A stretch of DNA of 64,000 nt from Nematostella vectensis. Taxonomy: Eukaryota; Cnidaria; Anthozoa; Actiniaria; Edwardsiidae. The stretch covers positions 3,905,501-3,969,500 of the forward strand of contig NC_064047.1 in NCBI RefSeq assembly GCF_932526225.1, written 5' to 3'. Below the pieces are notes generated by a model, which saw only the letters and a list, made by a program, of their open reading frames with translations, was not told the origin of the DNA and made no database searches. Shown here piece after piece: positions 11,621-24,512 of this stretch. The position numbers were made by a program, and so were the translations under genes. The stretch's first letter is position 1, and each line of letters opens with the position of its first letter.

Positions 11621-12740
11621 TCATAGAATGTCGCATATCCCAGACTTTTTCTCCTTTTTGGCGGCCGCCTTCTTATCGCCCTCAGCAACAGTAGTGTCCT
11701 CCTTTTTATTCGCGTCAATGTTGTCGCCATCTTTATTTTCTTCTTCTTCGTCCTCCTCCTCCTCGTCTTCGTCTTCTTTTCCGCTTTTCTGTTGACAAAC
11801 ATTCCACACAAGTCAATGCACATTCTGAGACCACTGAAAAGCTCACATATAGATGCTACAGACTTTTCCCTGTATGTCTAGAATTCAATTCCAGTCAATT
11901 CTGGCACTACTAAAAAAATGTCTTGAGTTACTATTCTCATAAAATCTATTCAATTGACCAAATTCTTAGAAAAAGTCCAGTTTCGAATGGGCCATTTTTT
12001 AGAATGTGACGCGCGAAAGCAGGGCATTATAAGGTCTGGAGTTTCTTTATAGCTGTATTTCCAATATGTTCAATATATTTTTTTTACCAAACTATCGTAT
12101 TTGAATCCCTAAGCCAGGATTTACCTTCAAGTTTTCCGAAAAGGCTAAAAAATACTTGCAAGATGACTGCAAACAAACAAACCTGTCAAAGCCTTGCGTG
12201 TATGCTCGAATTACACAGGGCCCCCGTAACGGTCGTGTTTACCTTTTTCTTTTCTTTCGGCTTGTCTTTCTTGTCCGTTTTTCCTTTCTTAGTTTTCTCG
12301 TTATCCTCCTCTGCCTCCTCGTCTTCGTCATCCTTTTTGCTTTTGCCTTTCTTTTTATTATCTTGCCCCTTTTTCCCTACAGAAAATAAAATATGAAATC
12401 GTTACGGCATCAAAGTAACAAATATCTTGATTCCTGAGCCAGCTGGTAAGCATGGCTTGTCAGTAACTGAGAGGCGTTCGAGGTACAGGGTTCCTATATG
12501 GGAAAAAGAACAACAACCTCGTTACTAATATAAGTACTTCAACCTACACCAACGCATCCTCGGGGACCCAGGGCGTCGCGGAGATCGGGCACACAGGGAG
12601 CGCGGCGCGAGAAAGAAACAGGCTTGACGTTTTTGAATAGTCATATACACATCCTCCATTGGTCAGAGGTTCTAGGAATACTTCTAACATTCTCCGAAAG
12701 GGCTTTCATTAGAATTTAGAATGCTGATTATACATAAGCC

Positions 12741-12773
<33 letters not shown>

Positions 12774-15700
12774 GGCTTAAGCAAAGTACCTTTTCCGGAC
12801 GCTTTCTTGGAATCGTCTTCTTCGTCATCTTCTTCTTCGTCTCTCTCCTCTTCTTCGTCGTCATTTTTCTTGTTTTCTTTCCCTTTCTTTTCCTTTCCTT
12901 TCCTTTGTTTCTTTGCCTTTCCTTTTTCACTTTCGCTTGAATCTTTTTTTCCTTTCTTCTTTCCAGACGAATCTTCGTCCTCTTCTTCTTCATCCTCCTC
13001 CTCCTCCTCCTCCTCTTTTTTCTTTTTCTTACCTTCAAGAACAACGTTATATAATCGATCAACCCTGCGCTACAGCACAAGCAGGCGCTGGAGCTCCCAC
13101 GCTACAAATTTGTAGGTAAAAAAGAGGTCTATTTGATATCATTTCTATTATAATATAATATTTTTCAGTTTATGTATTTTGTTATCACACCTTTCTTATC
13201 CTCTTTTTCCGCGGTCACTTGGCGGCTGGATGGCTTATTGCTCTCGTCTTCTTCGCTCTCCTCCTCATCATCATCATCATCTTCCTCGTCATCTTTATCA
13301 ACTTTGGGAACTTTGTTTTCAGTTTCACTTGTCTTTGCAATTTTGGCAGATGCACTTGGCTTAGCCCCCTCTTCCTCATCCTCCTCACTTTCTTCTTCGC
13401 TTTCCTCTTCTTCTGATTCTTCCTCTGAGAGACAAAGGGAATCGTTACTCTTCTAGAGGTAAACACACCTTTGTTATCATTTTCAACCATTATTGAAACT
13501 ATGATAAAAAATTTCAAAATAACCACCTAAAGAAATCTTACGTTTTATTTATCAAATTCAATCGAAATTATCGAGACAGTTTTCTGAAATCAGCCAATGG
13601 AAATGGATACTGTCTAGTTACTGGGGCTCCACTGTATTTCATCGAAAATCGCACTCATTTCTACTAATAAGATCTAGTAACATGAAAGTAAATGGAATAT
13701 TTTGTACAAATTCATTAGATGATCTCAAAACATTTTCGTGTTTTCGTATTACCACAGACATAGTTCTATCAAATAAAAGGTTAGTGACGGTCTAGTCCCC
13801 GATGATCTTTTCTGACTTCCTGTGGTATTTCGGAATTTTGAAGGTACATTTGAGGTCACTCGAAGCCGCTCTCTCCAGCCCCTCGAGCCTCTGCTTACCA
13901 CAGGAATCCCGAACAGATAGTCAGGGACTATTGTAGACTTGGTTTGAGTTAGTTATTTGGTGGGTACGCCTTAATCACCTTCTTTTTTGGGTACTTGTTT
14001 CACCTCTGTCGCTTTTGCTTTTAGTGCATCTTTGTTAACTTTTTCTGTTTCTTCCTCCTCCTCAGACTCCTCCTCAGACTCTTCTTCGGACTCTTCTTCC
14101 TCTTTCTCAGGCTTCTTTGTCCTTGGGAGTGGCTTGGGTAGGCCGCGGGGGAGTGGGCGGGGTGAGGCCGTGGGAGTCGATTCTGAAGTCTTTGAAGAGG
14201 TCTCCTTTATCAAGGGCTATTAGGTGTAAAATAAAGCAAACAAGCGTCACATCAAAGACGATATTTTTTACTTCAAAGAAATACACATTATACGGTAGCA
14301 AACGATTTTGGTAATAGTAAATTAAAAGCCAAAATCCTCATTGTGCAACCTATCTCCTAAATCCTTGTCTTGTTTTAGGAATAGTGCATACTAGTCAATC
14401 AAACAAAACAATTAAAACCGCCTTCAAAGTTTGATTGGCTACCCGCTATTTCCGAGACAAGGACCCGCAACAACGATTTTGGGTGCAAAGTTAATAGAGG
14501 TTTTGGTATATAATTATTACATGACATTTACATATTCCCTCTAATTTTTGCATCAAAACCAAGACGAAGGCTAGTCAACAGTGCGGAACATTACCATTTT
14601 TGGTTATATTTGATAAACAATCTGATTAACCAATCAGAGATGAGTATTACTATGCCCAGTCTCACGCGGACACGCCTCAACTCAGAGTGGGAAAACAAAA
14701 TGGCGGTTCCGTTGAATCGGGAAAATCATGTTGAACGCCGCTTTTTAACTCTTTGCTAGCAGTGATTTCTTCTTATCTGTTTAAGCAGGGATTTCACCGA
14801 CTCAGTGCGTCATATATACCCTATTTGTGTTGTTTCTCATCGGCAACAGACCTCATTTGCAGGGTTATTTTTACGACTTCACCGAATCGTACTGTAATGA
14901 ACGCGGAAGGGTAAGCCACTGCTAGCAGGCTATAACATTGATCACCAATTATCTAGTTGTACGTTTCATCAAGTCATACAAATGCACAAAATTTCCCTGG
15001 ATTTATCTTGCTTTCGCACTCGGAATGAAGACACTCCAAGAAAAAATTTAGCTGGGATATTGAAACTAAAATGAATCTTATACAGAATGGCAGCGAGTCT
15101 CATTAAAAAAAAATGAAGCTAAATCGTATACAGATTGGCCGCGAGTCACTGTTTATTGTATGCAATTTAAAGACACTACATGAAAGTACTGTTTAAATGT
15201 TTATATTTGATCCTGGAATAAATAGATTTGCTATGATCAGTAAATCTCAGGGATGGCAGTCATTATTCATTGCTGCATTACTTTGCTATTACTCGTTGTA
15301 AAAAAAAGTCCTTACCACAAATGCTCACATTATGGCTTTTTTTATAAATGGATTCTAGAGGGGGCACTTGTTTGAGGGGCTATGTAATGTGCTTATTCAA
15401 TGAGGGGTGTATGTATACCTCAGTGTCAGAACCATCCCCAAAGGACTTCATTGTATCCAGCTCTGTTTTCATCATGATTCATTTTATTAAAAAAAAGGAA
15501 GTTTTGTGACACAAATCGTGCTTAATACACAGGTTCTAACACCAAGTTAGAGCCATTGAGGGTGTATTTCATTGTGTGTGCAGACAAATGGAAAAAGGCA
15601 TAAAGTGTAAACTAGGGTGAGGAAAAGGCATGGTAAGGGCAAAGGGGTGGTGACAAAGGGTATGTCTAATTGGGGGTGCTGACACAGGTTGTGAAGATGA

Positions 15701-18700
15701 AGTAAACTTGTACCATGTTTGATTACTAGGCTTGGAGATGATAGGAGAATGGGAGTATAGTCATACCCTGGGTACCAGAGGCTCCAAGCTTCACTAGAGC
15801 AGATATCATATGGAAAATATCTATTCATATCTGGTGATACTTCAGGCTTATTTTTTTCTCGCCAGTTTCTATTATATGCGCAAAGAGTCTTTTTTTTTAT
15901 AAAAAGGGAATTAAATTAATTTGATTTGATAGGCAAGCCTGAGTGTTGAAGCTCCCCTTTAAAACTATAGTGATATTAAGAATTTATATGTTTGGGGTAT
16001 ATAGGTTTGAGTAATTGTTTGGGAGGTAAGTTTCTATACTTGGTATATTTTATGTATAGAACTCAGGTTTGGGTAATTTTTTTTTTTGGGGGGGGGGCTA
16101 ATTTGACAAAAAGTCCTTATCGCAAATGCTTATTTTAGCATATTATGCCCTTCTTTTTACCCCTCTTGTACCAGGTTTGATTACTAGGCCTTGAAGATTC
16201 TAGGAGTATGATTGTGCAGTCATAGATATCATACTGTATGGAAAATAAATATTTATATTTGGTGATACTTCAGGAGCATTTTTTATCTCAGTGCCTATTG
16301 CACAGAGTTTGTTTGTTGTCTTTTTTATAAAAATGGAATAAAATTGATTTTATTTAATAAGCAAATCTGAGAGTTGAAGCTCCCTTATAGCAAGATTTTG
16401 TATGCTTGGGCTATAGAATTTAGGTTTGGTTATTTATTTGGGAGGTAAGTTTCTATGCTTGGTATATTTTATGTATAGAACTCAGGTTTGGGTATTTTTT
16501 TTTGGGGGGGGGGGGCTAATTTGACAAAAAGTTCTTATCGCAAATGCTTATTTTAGCACATTATGCCCTTCTTTTTACCCCTCTTGTACCAGGTTTGATT
16601 ACTAGGCCTTGGAGATTCTAGGAGTATGATTGTGCAGTCATAGATATCATACTGTATGGAAAACAAATATTTATATTTGGTGATACTTCAGGAGCATTTT
16701 TTTATCTCAGTGCCTATTGCACAGAGTTTGTTTGTTGTCTTTTTTATGAAAATGGAATAAAATTGATTTTATTTAATAAGCAAATCTGAGAGTTGAAGCT
16801 CCCTTATAGCAAGATTTTGTATGCTTGGGCTATAGAATTTAGGTTTGGTTATTTATTTGGGAGGTAAGTTTCTATGCTTGGTATATTTTATGTATAGAAC
16901 TCAGGTTTGGGTATTTTTTTTTTTGGGGGGGCTAATTTGACAAAAAGTTCTTATCGCAAATGCTTATTTTAGCACATTATGCCCTTCTTTTTACCCCTCT
17001 TGTACCAGGTTTGATTACTAGGCCTTGGAGATTCTAGGAGTATGATTGTGCAGTCATAGATATCATACTGTATGGAAAATAAATATTTATATTTGGTGAT
17101 ACTTCAGGAGCATTTTTTTATCTCAGTGCCTATTGCACAGAGTTTGTTTGTTATCTTTTTTATGAAAATGGAATAAAATTGATTTTATTTAATAAGCAAA
17201 TCTGAGAGTTGAAGCTCCCTTATAGCAAGATTTTGTATGCTTGGGCTATAGAATTTAGGTTTGGTTATTTATTTGGGAGGTAAGTTTCTATGCTTGGTAT
17301 ATTTTATGTATAGAACTCAGGTTTGGGTATTTTTGAGGATGAGTAGGGGGGGCTAATTCATCAAAAAGTTCTTATCAGTTCTTATCTTATGCCCCTCTAG
17401 CATTAGATTTTAGGGGGGGCACTGGTTTGAGTGGCTATGTAATGCGCTTACTCAATGAGGGCTATTTTATGGTGTGTGCAGACAAATAGGAAAAGGCATA
17501 GAGTGTAAAATTAAAGGTTGAGAAATGCATGGTAAGGGGAGTGAGGTTGTGATGACTGAGGGCATGTCACATGTGGTGTGCTCACACAAGGTGCGAAGAC
17601 AAGGAAGTAAAATTCAACCGGGTTTTATGACTAGGGCCTTGGAGGTGAGGAGGATAGAGGTTTTTTTTTATAAAAGGGAATAAAAATAAATTAAATTTGA
17701 TAAGCAAATTTTCCTTCTAAAACTTTTTTACGGGACTGGCAAGTTTCAAGCTTTTGTATGTTTTACGAATAGAACTCAGATTTGGGTTACTTTTTTGGGG
17801 GGAAGGGGGGGGGGCTATCTATTCTTGGTGGAGTTTTGGGTATAGAGTTCAGATGCAGGTATATTCTTAGGGGTGGCGCGGTTCCGTTCTTTTGGGGGCA
17901 TAAAATGTTCGTATCTGTCGAAACCAACAGTCATGTTTACAGCTAGAGTGCCCCCCCCCCCTATGTTGTTGTGGTGGTCGCAGGGCAAGACATTTAGCTA
18001 AAGAATGATAAGAAGCGAACCCCCGAGAGACAAGGGTAGGGTAAAATGCTTTTCGGCTAAATGTTGACACAAATTTTCATACCTATTCTTCGGCGATTTT
18101 TCCCTGTTGTATAGACGTTGGGCCTTGACTCGCACTTTCGTCCTCACAATTCAACCTCCGCTCTTCTCAACTTTCACCATACCCTGTGGGCACTCGTTTC
18201 GGCTTGTGGTGAAAATTGTTTTAGTATGCCATGATCCTCATTTATCCTAGTTTAGTCCTGTCAAGGTCCTAAGCCGTAGAATTTGGTCCATCACACTCAT
18301 ATTTCTCTTTTTCTAAACGTAAACATTACGAAGAGAGTTCGATTTTACGGCAGTCTCCAATAAAAGCGCTCAATTTGAAAAGGTTTCCCAAACGATATTT
18401 TACTTTCGAGCACAAGAACTCATCAATCAAATATCAAACTTGGTATAGAGCAGGATATTTTGCTGTTTTGGTCGATTTTTGCGATGCGACGTCTCGCTAA
18501 CAAAACAAATTCAAGTTTCAAACTCCGCGCGGCCATTTTGAATATTTGCATAATAAGTAGGTAAATCGATATAACCAAAAATGGTAATGTTCCGCACTGG
18601 TCAAACCCACCTCTTCGATTTTCTTTGCTGTTGTTTTGTTTTTAATGTTATTATCTTCATCAACTTGTTCTGTGGAGAAAAACGAGAAACAACTTTAGAT

Positions 18701-21700
18701 TTCACATAATAGGCGAATTGCACTAAGAGATCACGTTCATCTTTTGAACCAACTCCAACTCACGCCAACATAACCACAGAAATGGCTGCGCGTTCATACT
18801 GGAGAGCAACATAACAAATAAAACGTCCTAAAAAAGAAAGCCCTTTCTGAGATATTTGTCTGATTAATAAGCACTTAATATTTTTTGGTAGTTGTTTTGT
18901 CAGCAAAATCTGGAGCGATACGATTTCTCAGTGCAATTTCCTGCACCATAATAAATCATGCCATTAATAAATAATTACCATCATCTGGTGGATGTATCTT
19001 GGGTAATCTTGACATGTCCAGAGGGTTTAGGGCAGCTTTGAGCGGTTTCTTCTCCCCTGTGCTTATCTTATTTAAGGCAGGTAATGTGCGCCCGCCTAAC
19101 CCGCTTAACGGGGGGAGTGAGGATCTATTGATGGGTGGCAAAGAGCTGCCTAAACTATTACCAATACTCTATGAAGAAAAAAAGTCAGTAGTTGGTAAGA
19201 GGTATGTTCTAATTCTTTCTCTGTCATATCACCTTCTAATGTAAAGTATCAGAAAACTTATATGGTACCATATTGACTGATGGAAGGACAGCAACAATAC
19301 AGCCGAATCGAAGTCAGTTCTGTGTTCAACAAAACCATAGCCTCTCCCGTTGGGAAATGTCATCTAAAGTCGGTCAATCAAACCCCTTTTAATAGTCAAT
19401 TTCCTTGGTGTTTGCAACAAAATGTTTTTTAATGAAAAATTATCTATTAAACATGACCATTCCCCAACGAGTAGAAACTTTTGAATTCTAGGCAGTTGCA
19501 AAAACTACTAATTTTGCTGTAAAACCGATTTTTTTATATAAATATTTAAACTTACATCTAGATTTCTCTGGCGTCTTTTGTCCCGGGCTGATCCCCACGT
19601 TGCACTCATATCCGATGGTCCATCAACAACATCCAAGAGGGTTCCCTTATTTGATGATATTGACGATGACAAAACATCTTTCTCCGCCTCCTCCTCGCTA
19701 TCTGTCATACAAACGCCCTCATCCTTGCGCTCTGCTGCCACCAACATATGACACCCTCCGCAAGTCACCATCTTTACAGTAAAGTTATTAAATCGTTTGA
19801 CTTTCTCCGGCTTAAAGGTGTTAGAAAAACACTCATCGCCAAGTCCAAGTTTGCCATGCCGGCCATCTCCAAACGTGTATAAATTTCCATGCTTAGTTAT
19901 TACTGCTGTGAAGGACTCCCCACAGCTAACAGTCCTGGCTTTGACTTTCTCAAATAATGGTATCCTCTCAGGGAACTCTGTCTCCATCATAGAGGATCCC
20001 AAGCCTAGCTGTCCCTGGTTGCCTTGACCAAAGGTATAAACAGATCCATTTTCAGTCACTACAGCAGTGAATTCAGCCCCGCAGGCTGCAACTACGACTT
20101 GGTCCTCTATGCTTTTAATTTTCTGTAGCTGTGAGGTGTTGTCTAATTGTTCATGGTCAAGGCCTAGTTTGCCTCCCTCCTTCTCTCCGCACATATATAG
20201 GGAGCCATCCTCTATGAAAGCAATAAATCTCACCTCAGAATGGAAGAAATAAAGAGGTAAAGTGCAACAAGCACTTCCTTGGCAACTTTGGTAGTTTAAG
20301 AAACTATGTAGCCAACTAGAATGTGAGAAACTTGTAAACATAGACTTGTATTCACTGTTTTAAGTAGTAACCACAGCCTCCACCCAAGGCTTTACCTGGG
20401 ACCAAAGCCCATGGTAATAACCACATAAGAACCTTGCCAATAACCACATAAGAACCTTGCCAATAACCACATAAGAACCTTGCCAATAACCACATAAGAA
20501 CCTTGCCAATAACCACATAAGAACCTTGCCAATAACCACATAAGAACCTTGCCAATAACCACATAAGAACCTTGCCAATAACCACATAGGACCCTTGCCA
20601 ATGACCACATAAGAACCTTGCCAATAACCACATAGGACCCTTGCCAATGACCACATAAGAACCTTGCCAATAACCACATAAGAACCTTGCCAATAACCAC
20701 ATAAGAACCTTGCCAATGACCACATAAGAACCTTGCCAATGACCACATAAGAACCTTGCCAATGACCACATAAGAACCTTGCCAATGACCACATAAGAAC
20801 CTTGCCAATAACCACATAAGAACCTTGCCAATAACCACATAGGACCCTTGCCAATGACCACATAAGAACCTTGCCAATACCCACATAAGAACCTTGCCAA
20901 TAACCACATAAGAACCTTGCCAATGACCACATAAGAACCTTGCCAATGACCACATAAGAACCTTGCCAATGACCACATAAGAACCTTGCCAATGACCACA
21001 TAAGAACCTTGCCAATAACCACATAGGACCCTTGCCAATGACCACATAAGAACCTTGCCAATAACCACATAAGAACCTTGCCAATAACCACATAAGAACC
21101 TTGCCAATAACCACATAAGACCCTTGCCAATGACCACATAAGAACCTTGCAAATAACCACATAAGAACCTTGCCAATAACCACATAAGTACCTTGCCAAT
21201 AACCACATAAGAACCTTGCCAATGACCTCATAAGAACCTTGCCAATGACCACATAAGAACCTTGCCAATAACCACATAAGAACCTTGCCAATGACCACAT
21301 AAGAACCTTGCCAATAACCACATACGAACCTTGCCAATAAAATGAATGGAATGATAGGCATTTCTTTGTTTTCTCTGATACCAAACTGTTCCCCACCTTC
21401 CTCTCACAGGCTTCGTGACTACACGTCAAGCCTGCATGTAAGCATGGGTAAAAACCAGTGAAGTACCTAGCTGCATATATTAGCCACCGCATTTAAGCTA
21501 GGTTATGTGGTGGCTAATAAACACAGCTAGGCACTTTGGTGGATTTATCCATGATTACATGCGGGCTATTCACAAGGTCAGTTGACGACAACATTTTGTC
21601 AATCGACTGTATTCCATTCCCCTCATGGGTCTTACCTGTGACTACGGCCATATGATAGTACCCACATGACACCGTGCGCACCTTGCCGTGAAGGTGAAGC

Positions 21701-24512
21701 CTGGTGGGTATCTCTGTGTCTTCTCCAAGGCCATTCTGACCCTCACCACAGGACCCCCATGTGTACAATTCCCCATTCTCTGTGGAATACAATAAACTTG
21801 TTTAAAAAATTGACATTTTGTTCTTTCTGAAAGAGATAATTTTTAAAAAGCCCCTATGAATAAGAGTTATTCTGACCTGACTACATTCTTTTTTCTGGTT
21901 TACAGGTTATACTGTAATATCAGTAGGAATGAGTTTGTGATTCTCATGGGTTTGTTATCAATGCCTGTACTATAACTTGCAATGTGCTTAAAGATGAGAC
22001 TGGGTTATAATGAAAGTTAACTGGATCCCAAAAGTCTCTATGTCCAAGTCAAGCTTTCTGAACTAACGCTTAAATCACTATTCAACCATGCAAGGTCCTA
22101 AATAATCTCTACTGTGTAGTAATTAAGAGCACTCTAAGGGTTTTCTATTATCAAGCACTCCATGGTACCTGTAATAGCTGCAGAGAAGTCCGAGCCACAA
22201 GCTAAGTGCTTGTACTTCTGTACATCAAGACCTTCTATAATCTTAGGTACATGGGAATCCTGCGTGAAAAGAGATAATAATAGGGAAATGAATCAACACT
22301 GGTTTTAGAGCTTTTGTGATACCGAAATGCAGAAAATAGTGTAGTTTTCCTGTAGTTTAAAAAAATTTAAAATAAATAAAAGTCTGTAATAGTTTTTCTT
22401 TCTTACACTGTATGTCCGGGTACACTACTGAACTTCTGTTTGAGATAGAAATTGCTTATCATTTGAGATGGTTTTACATGGAGGTTAATTTTACCTCAGC
22501 ATCCCCATGTCCGAGCTGCCCATCTCCACCACACCCAAAGCTATAAAGATGACCAGATTCTAGGGAGAACAACAATCAGGCTTTATTGCATGGAATCAAC
22601 CAAAAAAATGCAAATTTATATACATTTTATGGGGATATTCAAAGAAAAAAGAAAATGTTTAAATAAATTACTCCAAGTGATTGATGCATTGCTATGGTGA
22701 TGCCTATCGGCATATATGCTTCCCTGATAATACTTGTACTGTACATATCATATAGATTTGAAGAATTTGATAATAATTTGAATGACAGTCATTTAAGTGA
22801 GCGACAGTCACAAACAATAGTGGATCCAGGTGGTACATGGTGCACCCCTAACCCCTGGAAAGAAATTTTCCTTAGAAGTTATGTTTTATATATGTTCTTC
22901 CCTCTCCCATCAAATCCTCTTGCACCCCTCCCCTCCCTCCCTCCTTTGAGAAATCCTGGATCCACCCCTCTTTATACTTACCAGTTGCTGCAATGGTATG
23001 ATTTCTGCCGCATGCTACCATATAAACCTTTTCAGGCTTTAGCTCTATGAAAATGATATTTAAATTCTTAGTAGGGTCAAGTACAAGATTTCACCTACAG
23101 GGCAAGACTACTGTATTTGTGTGTTGAATATGCACTTGGTAAGATCACATGACCTTTGACACAGGAATGACTGCATCCATCACGCCACAGATTAATAAAA
23201 AAATCTTCAAACTAAAAAAACCCTTTCTGAATTAAAACTTTCTGGTTTTATTCTAAGCACTAAACAACTGCTGTTATGTTGCTGCTAGAAGCCTAGCATG
23301 TGCTAGTTTGCCACCCAGAGAGTCAAGTGATCTCTTAGTGCAAGTCCCCTTTCTACAATAAAATGTTGCAGCCTTTAATAGTGAAATATCGATAAGATAT
23401 TTCCATAAAAGATATCAAGTTACAAGACACAGGTGAAAATCAAAACTCTAGAAAATATATAATTAACAAACGAGTTACAGTGAAAAAATACCTGGTTAAA
23501 AACAGAGAGTAATTGAATTAATACCAACACAAAAAATTTTGATGCCATGCATCATCGAATCCTTTATTGTGTAGTTATTTATCTATCATACGAGGCAATC
23601 CTATCCCAATAAACAATAACATAATAAAAAGAAATTTAGCTATAATGAATCCTTTAACACTCAATATAGACAGGATTGAATTATTCATTACTCTAATTAT
23701 GCAGCAAATTGCCAAGCCACAAATACAGACTTCTATAAAATATACATGCAAAGAGGAACAAAAGTTTTCCATCTTTAAATAAAAAAAAAATCAATTTCAT
23801 ACTAATCCCAAAGTCCTGAGAAGGTTTGATGGTTTATTTAATCGTTTGATTTGGTTTCTTGGTATTTCCATTATCTCGAGTTTGGTCTTTGAAACATGGT
23901 TGACAGTAACCAGGCAACTAGGCAATTACTTAATATACGCTACGAGACGGAAGTTTTAAAACTTATCTTACTTTTAACTACGCTGGGTTTTGTATAAGAT
24001 TTCGTATTTCCATGACCAAGTTGTCCCCAGTCGTTGCATCCAAAGGTATATAATTTACCATTTGCTGTAAAAAGACAAGACAAGTTATTCTACTATTGGC
24101 GTTTCTCGGGTAAAAACACAAACTGTCGTCTTTGTTGAGAGTAAAAGAGATTGCGAACCTGTCTAAAATAATACTGAACATCTAGAATAGCAGTTCAAGC
24201 CCAAAGTGTGTCTTTACCTGTAACTACAGCTGAATGTTCATCTCCACAGGATAAATTAACCACAGCATCGTCTCGAATCCAGAATTTGTTTGCCAAGTTA
24301 TCAGCAAAACGAGTTTTTCCAAAAGTGAAAACAGCACCCGATTCTACAAAATTAGCAACGAAAACAAACAAAATTAGATCGCCATACAAAACAAGTATAA
24401 TCCTATTTTTGTCCTCTCTTAGCTAGAAGGATGCCTTGTCAGTGTTTATTAGGTATTATCGTTATTTTCGGCAGATAAACATACCGGGTACATCTTCATC
24501 GTCCGACGCCAT
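11621..24512 (-). CDS. RPGR: RPGR orthologue: RCC1 propeller, acidic ORF15-like tail, CaaX end
   Basis: Fifteen exons, all phase-consistent: 24512-24485, 24343-24218, 24064-23972, 23044-22982, 22559-22495, 22259-22169, 21779-21636, 20211-19556, 19168-18979, 18669-18611, 14216-13979, 13424-13191, 13032-12790, 12376-12243 and 11788-11621; 843 residues. The start MASDDEDVP leads into SGAVFTFGK and [13 protein letters not shown], near-identical to vertebrate RPGR. Seven RCC1 blades span about 10-363, with the last three in one 656-bp exon ending [14 protein letters not shown] and CGGCHM. Residues about 506-843 are Glu/Asp/Lys/Ser-rich and disordered, like vertebrate ORF15 though without its Gly-Glu periodicity. 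The protein ends CDIL-stop, a CaaX box with terminal Leu (geranylgeranyl type), matching the C-terminal CTIL of vertebrate RPGR exon 1-19. RPGR works at the ciliary transition zone with RPGRIP1 and PDE6D. Exon 11 also stays open through its donor to a stop (KKEGD), which would allow an intron-retention isoform. Confidence 0.93.
14579..18599. mobile_element. 4.0-kb non-autonomous TIR element in RPGR intron 10
   Basis: The left end CAGTGCGGAACATTACCATT is the start of a 31-bp perfect terminal inverted repeat, found complemented at 18569-18599. GTCAA directly repeats outside both ends (14574-14578 and 18600-18604), a 5-bp target duplication. The interior holds a tandem array of about 418 bp units and no transposase-like frame, so it is non-autonomous. 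The CAGTG start with 5-bp duplication suits a hAT-type element, but the class is inferred. Removing it leaves an RPGR intron of about 370 bp. Its edge is only 11 nt from the exon 10 splice donor. Confidence 0.85.
15300..17830. repeat. Satellite array, about 418-bp period, inside the 4-kb TIR element
   Basis: Anchor GGGAGGTAAGTTTCTATGCT recurs at about 16021, 16439, 16859 and 17275 (spacing 416-419). Each unit holds a poly-T/poly-G stretch and GATACTTCAGGAGCATTTTT. The three central units are nearly identical. The flanking units (15300-16000 and 17390-17830) are diverged and carry extra sequence missing from the centre, as expected when the centre has been homogenised. Confidence 0.88.
20410..21345. 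repeat. 23-bp minisatellite, about 40 copies, RPGR intron 7
   Basis: Tandem unit AATAACCACATAAGAACCTT (plus GCC), with AATGACC and GGACCC variants. The unit has 23 bp and no stop on the minus strand, so all three minus frames stay open for 280-366 codons and give the same 23-residue periodic peptide. It lies in the intron between exons 7 and 8 of RPGR and is not coding. Confidence 0.95.
22820..22965. mobile_element. MITE with GTGGATCCAGG termini in RPGR intron 4
   Basis: Inverted ends GTGGATCCAGG and CCTGGATCCAC enclose C-rich DNA. Its right edge lies about 16 nt from the exon 4 boundary (splice donor beginning at 22981 on the minus strand). Confidence 0.75.

Noticed and set aside
12740-12772. 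A30 tract as the poly(A) tail of a retroposed sequence
   Set aside because: No retroposed gene or target duplication flanks it; it sits in an RPGR intron just downstream of exon 13 and reads as poly-T in the transcript.
12163-14223. Ser-rich plus-strand frames
   Set aside because: They are antisense to the Glu/Lys-rich RPGR exons (GAA/GAG/GAT codons read backwards as Ser/Phe/Leu).
20352-21492. Minus-strand frames of 284, 333 and 366 codons
   Set aside because: All are readings of one 23-bp minisatellite in RPGR intron 7; the same peptide appears in every frame.
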